A stretch of DNA of 40,516 bases from Phycisphaerae bacterium (lineage in GTDB: Bacteria > Planctomycetota > Phycisphaerae > Tepidisphaerales > Tepidisphaeraceae), in NCBI GenBank assembly GCA_025936175.1, contig JAICTV010000020.1:1-40516 (forward strand), written 5' to 3'. Under the pieces are notes generated by a model. It searched no databases and was not told the DNA's origin. It saw nothing but the letters and a program-made list of their open reading frames with translations. Shown here piece by piece: positions 1 to 7,022 of the stretch (the first letter of the stretch is position 1; each line of letters starts with the position of its first letter). The translations under genes and the position numbers were made by a program.

Positions 1-2
1 TC

Positions 3-107
3 GACTTCCGCAGCGTCTATGCGACGGTGCTGCAGAACTGGCTGGACGCGCCGAGCAAGCCGGTGCTGGGCAACCAGTTCCCGACGATGCCGATCCTCAA
101 GGCCTGA
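3..107 (+). CDS. DUF1501 family protein, C-terminal end (partial)
   Basis: Open frame entering from the left edge and ending in TGA at 105-107. The 34 visible residues begin DFRSVYATVLQNWL and end with a short hydrophobic PMPILKA tail. This is the typical C-terminus of DUF1501 proteins, alkaline-phosphatase-fold, usually Tat-exported proteins that are very abundant in Planctomycetota and often paired with DUF1800 genes. The partner, if any, would lie left of the window. Function is unknown for the family; only the tail is visible, so the family call rests on one short motif. Confidence 0.7.
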   Translation, partial: DFRSVYATVLQNWLDAPSKPVLGNQFPTMPILKA

Positions 108-207
108 GTCACGCTGATGGTCTGTCCATCGCGCGGCGCGAGAGCGCCGCCCGCGCTGCGCCACGCTTTGTTTGACTTGCGTGCGAACCGCCTGATCCAA
201 TCAACAC

Positions 208-765
208 ATGACGGAAATCCAACCGCCGCCCCTGCCGGTGCAGCCGCTCGGTTACGCCACCGAGTCGCGCGAGCTGTGGGTCGTGCTTTCACGCGCGATC
301 ACGGTGGCGGCGGTCGCGCTGGCGACATTTCAACTGGTGGTTTCCTCGTGCCAGATCGGGATGGCCGCCGTGCAGGACCGCATCAGCCTGGGCGTGAGCC
401 TGAACCTGGCCAACCCGAGGAACGCGGTATTCCTCGCCATCGAGCTCGCCGGAGACGCGGCGGCGGCGCTGGTCCTGGTCACCGCGCTGATGCGCCGACG
501 GATCACAGGCAACGGTCGATCAATGCTCGCCGGCTGCCTCATCGCGCTTGTGGTCATCCATCTGCTCACGTGGGTGCTTCGGACCATGGCGACGTTCATG
601 ACCGCGAACTTCATCACGCAGCTCGGTACCGCCGGCGCAGTGATTTACTTCCTCCTGAACCTTGCGAGCCTGTTCGGGTCGATGCTCCTTCCGCTCCTGC
701 TGGTGTGGCTGCTGACGCGGCCGATCGTGCGGATGCACTACGACGCGGGCATTTCGACGACATGA
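208..765 (+). CDS. Small multi-pass membrane protein, unknown function
   Basis: A 185-residue protein with a Pro-rich cytoplasmic-looking N-terminus (MTEIQPPPLPVQPL) and about four hydrophobic segments at roughly residues 25-50, 70-95, 108-132 and 140-170. It ends in a short polar tail. No catalytic motif is recognisable. It follows the DUF1501 end by 100 bases on the same strand and is convergent with rimO; a palindromic repeat fills the gap between the two stop codons. I do not recognise a family. The frame is preferred over an overlapping 241-residue frame at 117-842 because its hydrophobic pattern looks like a real protein while the other is Arg/Ala/Pro-rich. Confidence 0.65.
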   Translation: MTEIQPPPLPVQPLGYATESRELWVVLSRAITVAAVALATFQLVVSSCQIGMAAVQDRISLGVSLNLANPRNAVFLAIELAGDAAAALVLVTALMRRRITGNGRSMLAGCLIALVVIHLLTWVLRTMATFMTANFITQLGTAGAVIYFLLNLASLFGSMLLPLLLVWLLTRPIVRMHYDAGISTT

Positions 766-837
766 CGTGGCACGGGCGTCTCGCCCGTGCATTTGCGGCT
801 ATAGCCGCGACCGCGCGGGCGGGACGCCCACGCCACG
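766..837. repeat. Palindromic repeat, family A, between convergent genes
   Basis: Imperfect inverted repeat with outer arms CGTGGC/GCCACG. An inner hairpin (ACGGGCG-tctCGCCCGT) and a second palindrome around GCGGCTATAGCCGC lie within it. It occupies the whole 73-base gap between the stop of the membrane protein (765) and the stop of rimO (839), so it can act as a bidirectional terminator. Related copies are at 3716-3794, 9959-10057 and 19415-19474. Confidence 0.8.
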
Positions 838-838
838 A

Positions 839-2368
839 TTAGGAATGCGATGCAAGGACTTTGAGTGAGCGCGCCTTCGTCTTGGGCACTTCGGCGACGA
901 GATCGTACGCCTGGAAGTCCGTCACCTTCGCCGCAACGAGCTGTCCCGCGTGCAGGCCTTCGCCGCTGAGGAAGACGACCGAGTCGATGTCCGGCGCCTG
1001 CGACTGCGAGCGCGCGACCCAACCGCCTGCGGTGAGCGCAGTCGAACCGTCTTTTTCATCGCGCCCGGCGGGACGGTCGATCAGGACGTCGATCGTCCTG
1101 CCGACCATCGACCTGGCCTTGGCGAAGGCGACCTGCTGCTGCGTGAGCATCAGCTCCTCGACGCGAGCCTGTTTCACCTCGTCGGGCAGTTGCCCGTCCA
1201 TCCGTCCCATCGGCGTGCCGCGCTCTTGAGAGAACGGGAACACGCCCATCATCTCGAAGCCGAAGTCCTTGACGAACTTGACCAGCTCCTGGTGCTCCGC
1301 ATCGGTCTCGGTCGGTGAGCCGGCGATGAAGGTGGTGCGGATGGCGATGCCGGGCACCCATTTGCGCAGCTTGTTCAGAAGCGTCTCGATCTCTTTTCGC
1401 GTGACGCGCCGCTTCATCAAGGTGAGCAAGCGATCGTTGATGTGCTGCAGCGGCATATCGATGTATTTCACGACGCGCCCGCAGTCGGCGATCGTCTTGA
1501 TCATCTCGTCGCTGAAGCAGGAAGGATACGCGTACATCAGCCGCAGCCAGTGGACGTCGGTCATCTCGCGGTCGAGCGTCTTGAGCAATCCCGACAATCC
1601 CGTGGCGTAGCCGATGTCGGTGCCGTACGAAGTCGTGTCCTGCCCGATGAGGTTGAGCTCGACCGCGCCGTCGGCGGCGAGCTCCCTGGCTTCGAGAAGG
1701 ATCTGCGCGACCGGTTTCGATCGCATCGGCCCGCGGATCGACGGGATCGTGCAGAACGAGCAGCCCTGGTTGCACCCTTCGCTCATGCGCAGGAAGGCGT
1801 AGTGGCGCGGCGTCAGACGCAGGCGCGCGCGGTCGTCTTCGAAGACGGGAAGGCGGTTCGATTTGTTATTTGAGGTTTGTGATTTGAGGCGTGAAGTTTC
1901 CTTCAAACCTCCAATCTCCAAACCTCCAAGTTCATCGCGCAAACGTTGGGACAGATCATGATACTTCCCAAAGAAGTGTCTGTGCTCCTGCCGCGGGTTC
2001 TCCTTCCCGCGAACCGCTTCGACGATGTGCTCGCGATCGAACACGCCGACGAGCCGATCGACCCCCGGCACATCCGCCAGCAGCTTCGTCTTGTGCCGCT
2101 GCACGAGACACCCGGCAACGACGACGCGCTTGCACTTGCCTGATCTTTTCAGCTCCAGCGCCTCGCGGATTTCCTTCAGCGACTCTTCGCGCGACGCTTC
2201 GAGAAACCCGCAAGTGTTGATGACGATCGCGTCGGCATCCGAAGCGTCCGGCGTAAGCGTCAACCCGTCCTGCGCGAGCAGCCCGAGCATGCGCTCGCTG
2301 TCCACGAGGTTCTTGGGACACCCGAGGCTGACGAACGCGACGGATTTGATGGCTTTGGAGCGAGACAT
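839..2368 (-). CDS. rimO: Ribosomal protein S12 methylthiotransferase RimO
   Basis: Radical-SAM methylthiotransferase that adds a methylthio group to an aspartate of ribosomal protein S12. The N-terminal UPF0004 domain has the three iron-sulfur cysteines in LGCPKN (C17), INTCGF (C53) and AGCLVQ (C87). The radical-SAM cluster is EGCNQGCSFC (C199, C203, C206), and a TRAM domain closes the protein. RimO rather than MiaB is supported by the LGCPKN start and the acidic C-terminal TRAM pattern. At 509 residues it is longer than the usual 430-450. Most of the excess is residues about 147-171, encoded by a palindromic repeat (1861-1930), plus about 12 residues near 437-449 in the TRAM domain. Both insertions keep the frame, so the gene looks functional. 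Convergent with the upstream membrane protein. Confidence 0.95.
   Translation of the reverse strand: MSRSKAIKSVAFVSLGCPKNLVDSERMLGLLAQDGLTLTPDASDADAIVINTCGFLEASREESLKEIREALELKRSGKCKRVVVAGCLVQRHKTKLLADVPGVDRLVGVFDREHIVEAVRGKENPRQEHRHFFGKYHDLSQRLRDELGGLEIGGLKETSRLKSQTSNNKSNRLPVFEDDRARLRLTPRHYAFLRMSEGCNQGCSFCTIPSIRGPMRSKPVAQILLEARELAADGAVELNLIGQDTTSYGTDIGYATGLSGLLKTLDREMTDVHWLRLMYAYPSCFSDEMIKTIADCGRVVKYIDMPLQHINDRLLTLMKRRVTRKEIETLLNKLRKWVPGIAIRTTFIAGSPTETDAEHQELVKFVKDFGFEMMGVFPFSQERGTPMGRMDGQLPDEVKQARVEELMLTQQQVAFAKARSMVGRTIDVLIDRPAGRDEKDGSTALTAGGWVARSQSQAPDIDSVVFLSGEGLHAGQLVAAKVTDFQAYDLVAEVPKTKARSLKVLASHS
1022..1060. repeat. Probable short repeat inserted in the rimO TRAM domain
   Basis: On the coding strand this stretch contains GGTTCGACTGCGCTCACC and encodes about 13 residues (DEKDGSTALTAGG) that interrupt the TRAM domain between IDRPAGR and WVARSQSQ, where RimO proteins normally have a short turn. 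The core resembles a TTCGACTGCGCTCA-type dispersed repeat, which I recall only as a general pattern. There is no second copy in the window, so this call is tentative. Confidence 0.4.
1861..1930. repeat. Palindromic repeat, family D, in frame inside rimO
   Basis: AT-rich stretch in a GC-rich gene, built of TTTGAGG/TTTGTGA-like heptads on one arm and CAAACCTCCA-like heptads on the other. It shares TTTGAGGTTTGTGATT with the intergenic copy at 32804-32878. It encodes roughly LGGLEIGGLKETSRLKSQTS and a few more residues in the linker between the UPF0004 and radical-SAM domains. Confidence 0.8.
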
Positions 2369-2684
2369 CGTGTGAGCCGAGCAACTCTACCGGAAACGCC
2401 GAAAAGATGGTACGGCGGGGAAAGGGGAGGGTTCAGTACGGTCCCAGCTTCACCAAATGAACGATTTGCAGCAGTCGATACCCGACTTCGCGCATCCAAT
2501 GGTCGCAGCAGGCCAGCCATCGCGCGTTTTCTTGGCGTTCTCGCGGCGGTGGACCGCTGACGGCCTTTCAAACCGCGAGCATCACTCGCGCGATGTCATG
2601 CTGAGGTACTCCGAAGGATCTGGCTTCGGTCATGCAGATGCTTCGGATTACCTCAGCATGACAAGGTCGCCGATGTACTTCTCT
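2369..2684. other. Intergenic region between rimO and GT39 gene
   Basis: About 316 bases without a convincing gene. It lies upstream of rimO and downstream of the GT39 gene, both on the minus strand. The only clear structure is the inverted repeat at 2595-2662. I see no strong promoter for rimO and no RNA gene. Open frames through here run into the antisense of the GT39 gene and look like shadows. Confidence 0.6.
2595..2662. repeat. Palindromic repeat, family C
   Basis: Two 22-base arms, 2595-2616 (starts GTCATGCTGAGGTACTCC) and 2641-2662 (ends TACCTCAGCATGAC), are complementary at 21 of 22 positions around a 24-base loop that itself contains CTTCGG/ATGC elements. A longer, more degenerate relative lies at 39627-39764. 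It may also serve as a terminator for the minus-strand GT39 gene. Confidence 0.85.
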
Positions 2685-4178
2685 TCAGTGCGATCGCCGG
2701 CGGAGTTCGAAGAGGATGACGCCGTCCCACGCGTGCTCCGAGAGGATCTCGTAGCGATCGAAGCCGGGCGCGGCGGTCGCGGCGTCGCGGATGGGGGCGG
2801 CGAGCCAGATTCTTTCCTGCTGCGCCGTCTCCAGATTCTCGATCAGCGGCAACGGGTGATCGCGTGTGTAGTGGGCGAAGGCATGCCAGATCGGGCGGGA
2901 GAGGCTGACGTCGGCGGCGTCGCCTTGACGCGCGTGGGCGAGCACGTAATCGGCGGCGGAGCGGACGTCGATCTTGTGCGTGTAGCCCGGGTAGCGGGCG
3001 TGGCCGAACGACGAGGTGGCGAGCCATCCGCCGGCGGCGAGGAGGACGATCGCCACGCACGCCAGGCGGCCGAGCGAGGCGGCGCCGCAGGCGGCGAGCA
3101 GCGTCAGGCCGATCAACGCAGGCAGGCCGTAGCGCGGCGTGAACGTGCCGTAGACGATCGGGACGACGACCGGGATCAATGCGAGGAAAAGGAGCAGGAC
3201 GATGCGATGGTCGCGCTCGCGCAGGGCTCGGTAGCAGGCGATGGCGATGAGGATGACCATCACAATCGCGCCAGCGGCGGTGCCGGCGTAGCTTTGCATC
3301 GTCTCCGTCAGCGGCGTGGGTTTGAGCATCCAAGGTAAACCCATCCGGGCGACCTCGATCGTCGCGGGGAGCCAGGGGCCGAAGAGGAGGAGGATTGCGA
3401 GTTGGAGGACGATCCAGGGCCGGAGATTTACGGCGCGGGGGAGCTTGTGGAGGAGGAGGTAGAGGTAGTACGCGTTCAGCGCGAGCAACGTGAAGGCGGC
3501 GAAGGTGTGGGTGTAGAGCGACGTGGCGGCGGTGAGGACGTAGGCGAGTTGGAATTGCGTCGATCCGGTCTTCAGCAGTCGCGTGAAGGACCACGTACAC
3601 AGCAGGAGCAGCAAGACGAGCATCGCGTACGAGCGGGCTTCCTGCGAGTATGCGATGTGGATGGGCGAGACCGCGAGCAGCGCGGCGGCGGTGAGTGCAA
3701 TCGCTTCTCCCTTCACGTGGCTTGGGCGCCTCGCCCAAGCGATTCCGCGAAGCGGCTCTTGCCGCGAATGCTCGGGCGAGGCGCCCGAGCCACGGGGAAT
3801 AGGCACGTCGTCATCGAACAGTTCTAGTCCCAAGCGATGGAGCAGAGCGACCGTCGCGATCCCGAACAGCGCCGACGGAAGGCGCAGCGATATATCCGAC
3901 GGGCCAAAAACCTTCGACCAAACATTGATCACCACGAAGTAAAGCGGCGGCGCGTTTTCGCGCGAGCGGACTTCGCTGCAGACGTGCGAGAGCGGTGCCC
4001 GCGCCGTCGCTGCGGTCAGTGTCTCGTCGTACCAGAGGCTCTCCGCGCCGATCCCGCCGATTCTCAGCAAGGAGCCGACAACGAGGATGAGAATCAGCAG
4101 CAGCGGCGCGAGTTTTGCGCTCGTTTGGCGCACCCGCGGTTTCACGTCGTTCTGCTCGTAAGTGCTTACTTCTCCCAA
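2685..4178 (-). CDS. GT39/PMT-like multi-pass membrane glycosyltransferase
   Basis: Polytopic GT-C fold protein resembling the ArnT/PMT (glycosyltransferase family 39) group, which transfers sugars from polyprenyl-phosphate donors at the membrane. After the first membrane helix comes ESLWYDETLT, the loop with the conserved acidic residue, then ENAPPLYFVVINVW and later SPIHIAYSQEARSYAM, both typical of the family. Many hydrophobic helices follow. The frame is open up to 4325, but that start would overlap folC on the other strand. I prefer the TTG at 4178, preceded by AGGA on its strand; a GTG at 4145 is another option. About 27 residues between helices, ending near RGIAWARRPSHVKG, are encoded by a palindromic repeat (3716-3794) and are absent from the usual family pattern. 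Substrate unknown. Confidence 0.8.
   Translation of the reverse strand: MGEVSTYEQNDVKPRVRQTSAKLAPLLLILILVVGSLLRIGGIGAESLWYDETLTAATARAPLSHVCSEVRSRENAPPLYFVVINVWSKVFGPSDISLRLPSALFGIATVALLHRLGLELFDDDVPIPRGSGASPEHSRQEPLRGIAWARRPSHVKGEAIALTAAALLAVSPIHIAYSQEARSYAMLVLLLLLCTWSFTRLLKTGSTQFQLAYVLTAATSLYTHTFAAFTLLALNAYYLYLLLHKLPRAVNLRPWIVLQLAILLLFGPWLPATIEVARMGLPWMLKPTPLTETMQSYAGTAAGAIVMVILIAIACYRALRERDHRIVLLLFLALIPVVVPIVYGTFTPRYGLPALIGLTLLAACGAASLGRLACVAIVLLAAGGWLATSSFGHARYPGYTHKIDVRSAADYVLAHARQGDAADVSLSRPIWHAFAHYTRDHPLPLIENLETAQQERIWLAAPIRDAATAAPGFDRYEILSEHAWDGVILFELRRRSH
3716..3794. repeat. Palindromic repeat, family A, in frame inside the GT39 gene
   Basis: Outer arms CGTGGCTTGGGCGCCTCGCC (left) and its near complement GGCGAGGCGCCCGAGCCACG (right) flank an inner GCGAAGCGGC...GCCGCGA region. 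The same outer design is found intergenically at 9959-10057. Here it is translated into a basic, Pro/Arg-rich loop of the glycosyltransferase without breaking the frame. Confidence 0.85.
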
Positions 4179-4210
4179 CTTTCGATCCTGTCGATGCTTA
4201 TAGCCGAAAT

Positions 4211-4239
4211 TTGAAGTCGAACGTTCAAACTGATAAACT
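4211..4239 (+). promoter_or_regulatory. Possible folC promoter
   Basis: TTGAAG (4211-4216) and TAAACT (4234-4239) are separated by 17 bases, each matching four of six sigma-70 consensus positions. Nine bases separate the -10 from the ATG at 4249, so the mRNA would be leaderless or nearly so, as for other genes in this window. Low confidence on its own. Confidence 0.35.
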
Positions 4240-4248
4240 TTCTCGTCT

Positions 4249-5763
4249 ATGGCAATTCGAGCGAAGGTGAAGCGTCGTACGCCCCGCCGGCGGACCGTTG
4301 TCGTGGCAGCCCACAAGCAAGCCAAGCGGGGCTCGACGCGTGCCGGCTCGAATCATAAGGCTAAGCTCGCTCCGGAGTTAAAGCCAGCCTCGGCGGGTGC
4401 CAGCACGTTCAATCGGGCGCTCCGCTACCTCGGCTCGCTCACCGATTACGAACGGCTGCGGATCGTCCGCTACACCAGCCAGAACTTCGACCTCGAGCGA
4501 ATGCGGACGTTGCTCAAAAAGCTGGGCAATCCGCAGGAGCATTTTAAGAGCGTCCACGTCGCCGGAACTAAAGGAAAGGGCAGCACTTGCGCGATGGTCG
4601 CGGCGATGCTGCAGGCATGCGGCTACAAGGTCGGGCTCTATACCAGTCCGCACCTCGTTGATATTCGCGAGCGCATTCAGATCAACGGCGTCATGATCCC
4701 GACGGCGGATTTTGCGCGGCTCGTGCGGATGGTCGAGCCGATCGTCGCGCGGGTGAAGCCCACGCCGACCTACTTCGACGTGCTCACCGCCATCGCCCTC
4801 AAGTACTTCGCCGAGCAGGGCGTGCAGATCGCCGTCATCGAGACGGGCCTGGGCGGACGCCTGGACAGCACCAACGTGATCAAGCCGGAGGTGACGGCGA
4901 TCACCTCGATCAGCAAAGACCACATGGCCCAGCTCGGGAACACGCTGGGCAAGATCGCCACCGAGAAGGGCGGGATCTTCAAGCACAACATCCCGGCATT
5001 GTCGGTCATGCAGGACCCGGAAGCCGAGGCCGCGCTCAAGGCGTGTGCCGAGAAGGCCGGCGCGCCGCTGGAGATCGTCGGGAAGCAGATCGAGTTCAGC
5101 TATCGGTTCGAATCGAGCCGCATGCTCGGCCCGCACAATCGCGTCTGCCTCACGACCGCGAACACGAAGTTCGAGCACCTGGCTGTTCCCCTCGTCGGCG
5201 AGCACCAGGCGATCAACTGCGGGCTGGCGCTGTCGATCATCGACAAGCTCAAAGGCCGCGGCTTCGTCATCAATGACATGAAGGCGATGGAAGGGTTGAA
5301 CAAACTCCAGATGCCCGGGCGGATGGAGCAGATCGCGACCAACCCGCGCGTGATCGTCGACGGCGCGCACAACGCCGCCCGCATCGACGCATTCATGCGC
5401 GCGATCGGCCAGCATGTGCCCTACGACAGCATGGTGCTGATCTTCGGGTGCTGCGCCGACAAGGACGTCACCGGCATGCTCGAGAAGATCACCGGCGGCG
5501 CCGACAAGGTGATCTTCACCGCCGTAGATAACATCCGCACGTCCAACCCCGCCGAGCTGGCGGCGCAGTACACGGAGCTCTACGGAAAGATGGCGCAGGT
5601 CGCGGGCTCGCTCGATGAGGCGCTGGCGATCGCGAACCGCGCGGTGAGCAAAGAAGATCTCATCTGCATCACCGGCAGCTTCTACCTCGTCGGTGAAGCC
5701 AAGAAGTACTTCGCTGCGAAACAAGCGGCTGCTGCGGAGAAACTCGCGTTGCAGCAGGTCTGA
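4249..5763 (+). CDS. folC: Bifunctional folylpolyglutamate synthase/dihydrofolate synthase
   Basis: Mur-ligase-fold ATP-dependent enzyme that joins glutamate to (dihydro)folate or dihydropteroate in the cytoplasm. Visible motifs are RYLGSLTDYERLR at the domain start, the P-loop GTKGKGSTCAMVAAML, YTSPHLVDIRERI, ETGLGGRLDSTNV, SKDHMAQLGNTLGKIATEK and VDGAHNAARIDAF in the C-terminal ligase domain. At 504 residues it is longer than usual because about 50 very basic residues (MAIRAKVKRRTPRRRT onward) precede the family start. The ATG at 4249 is the first in frame; a start farther in (near 4400) cannot be excluded. A perfect terminator hairpin follows at 5788. Divergent from the GT39 gene. Confidence 0.93.
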   Translation: MAIRAKVKRRTPRRRTVVVAAHKQAKRGSTRAGSNHKAKLAPELKPASAGASTFNRALRYLGSLTDYERLRIVRYTSQNFDLERMRTLLKKLGNPQEHFKSVHVAGTKGKGSTCAMVAAMLQACGYKVGLYTSPHLVDIRERIQINGVMIPTADFARLVRMVEPIVARVKPTPTYFDVLTAIALKYFAEQGVQIAVIETGLGGRLDSTNVIKPEVTAITSISKDHMAQLGNTLGKIATEKGGIFKHNIPALSVMQDPEAEAALKACAEKAGAPLEIVGKQIEFSYRFESSRMLGPHNRVCLTTANTKFEHLAVPLVGEHQAINCGLALSIIDKLKGRGFVINDMKAMEGLNKLQMPGRMEQIATNPRVIVDGAHNAARIDAFMRAIGQHVPYDSMVLIFGCCADKDVTGMLEKITGGADKVIFTAVDNIRTSNPAELAAQYTELYGKMAQVAGSLDEALAIANRAVSKEDLICITGSFYLVGEAKKYFAAKQAAAAEKLALQQV

Positions 5764-5787
5764 TTCAGAGTTTGATTGCCAGTTCAA

Positions 5788-5825
5788 GAAAGCCCGCGGA
5801 TTGCAATCCGCGGGCTTTCGTTTTG
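5788..5825 (+). terminator. Rho-independent terminator of folC
   Basis: A perfect 16-bp palindrome (5788-5819, core AGCCCGCGGATTG/CAATCCGCGGGCT) is followed by GTTTTGT. It sits 24 bases after the folC stop and just before the next gene. Confidence 0.85.
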
Positions 5826-5840
5826 TAGTGTCGTGCGCGG

Positions 5841-7022
5841 ATGACGATCACGCTTCTCGTCTACATCCTGATCGGACCGGTGCTGTGGGCGCTGTTCGGT
5901 CTGTCGATTTCAATGGCGCACGCGCGGATGAACAAGCTGCGCCGTCCGATCGCGCCGCTCGCAAACCCGCCGAGCGTGACGGTGCTCATCCCGGCGAAGG
6001 ATGAGGGCGAAGCGGTGCGCGAGTGCCTTGATCGCGTGCTGGCTCTCGATTATCCGAGCTTCAACGTCGTCGCGATTGACGACCGGAGCACTGACTCCAC
6101 CGGTGCGATCTTCGACGAATACGCGGCGAAATACGCGGAAAAATTCAAAGCGATGCACATCCCGCAGGGCGGCTTGCCCGCAGGGTGGCTGGGCAAATGC
6201 AACGCGCTGCAGACGGCGGCCGCTCACGCAGACGGTGAGTGGATTCTCTTCGTCGATTCCGACGTGAAGGTCGAGCCGGACGCGCTGACCGGCGCAATGG
6301 GGCTCGCCCTCGGCCGGCAGTACGACGTCGTCAGCCTGATGACGCGTCTCGAATGTCACGGCTTCTGGGAGACGCTCATTCTCCCGCTCTGTGCGGCCAG
6401 CGTCGGCGCGATGACGCTGATGTCGCTGACCAACGATGACAACCGCAAGTCGATGGCGTTCGCCAACGGGCAGTTCTTCCTCATCAAGCGTAGCGTTTAC
6501 GAAAGCGTCGGCGGTCACGCGGCGGTGAAGGACAACATCGTCGAGGACGTGGCACTAATGCGATTGATGAAGTCGAAGGGCTTCGTCACGCGGTTGTTCT
6601 TCGGTCGCGACTTCGCTTCCACGCGGATGCACACCACGTTTCGGCAGATCTTCAACGGGTGGGCGCGGATCTTCAGCGGTGTGAGCAATCGCGCGCCCGC
6701 GCGAATCATCCTTGCGATGCTGTTCGTCGTGAGCGGGTTGCTCGTCTATCCGGCGCTCATCGCGGGCGCCTGCATCTTGGCGATACATCATGACCCGAAG
6801 TGGATCATCGCAGGCGCGGCGCATCTTGCGATCCTCACGATCGTGTTGACGGTGATTTATCGACTCTCGGGAAATTCGCGCCGTTACTCCCTAGCGTTTC
6901 CAATCGGTGGGGGAGTGCTGCTGGCGCTGTACGCGTTCGCGGTCCGCGCGTGTCGGACGGGAAAGATCGCCTGGCGTGGGACGAGCTATTCCGCGAGCAT
7001 TCCCACCCCTCCGCGCGCGTGA
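5841..7022 (+). CDS. Family 2 membrane glycosyltransferase (CrtQ/HpnB-like)
   Basis: A 393-residue GT-A glycosyltransferase. It has one N-terminal membrane helix (about residues 3-26), then the GT2 domain: VTVLIPAKDEGEAVRECL, nucleotide-binding VAIDDRSTDST, LPAGWLGKCNALQTA, the metal-binding FVDSDVKVEPDAL, acceptor region NGQFFLIKRSVYESVGGH and VEDVALMRLMKSKG. About three C-terminal helices end the protein. The GWLGKCNAL motif is typical of GT2 enzymes acting on lipid or carotenoid/hopanoid-type acceptors, but no such pathway genes are adjacent, so the acceptor is unknown. A weak -10-like TAGTGT lies 9 bases before the ATG. Its TGA (7020-7022) directly abuts the aroC stop with no bases between. 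Confidence 0.85.
   Translation: MTITLLVYILIGPVLWALFGLSISMAHARMNKLRRPIAPLANPPSVTVLIPAKDEGEAVRECLDRVLALDYPSFNVVAIDDRSTDSTGAIFDEYAAKYAEKFKAMHIPQGGLPAGWLGKCNALQTAAAHADGEWILFVDSDVKVEPDALTGAMGLALGRQYDVVSLMTRLECHGFWETLILPLCAASVGAMTLMSLTNDDNRKSMAFANGQFFLIKRSVYESVGGHAAVKDNIVEDVALMRLMKSKGFVTRLFFGRDFASTRMHTTFRQIFNGWARIFSGVSNRAPARIILAMLFVVSGLLVYPALIAGACILAIHHDPKWIIAGAAHLAILTIVLTVIYRLSGNSRRYSLAFPIGGGVLLALYAFAVRACRTGKIAWRGTSYSASIPTPPRA

Noticed and set aside
117-842. 241-codon frame overlapping the small membrane protein
   Set aside because: It is rich in Arg, Ala, His and Pro, has no hydrophobic or domain pattern and runs through the palindromic repeat at 766-837.
4179-4325. GT39 gene start at the ATG at 4325
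   Set aside because: It would overlap folC head-to-head by 77 bases and adds a basic, unpatterned leader before the first membrane helix. The TTG at 4178 has a better ribosome site.
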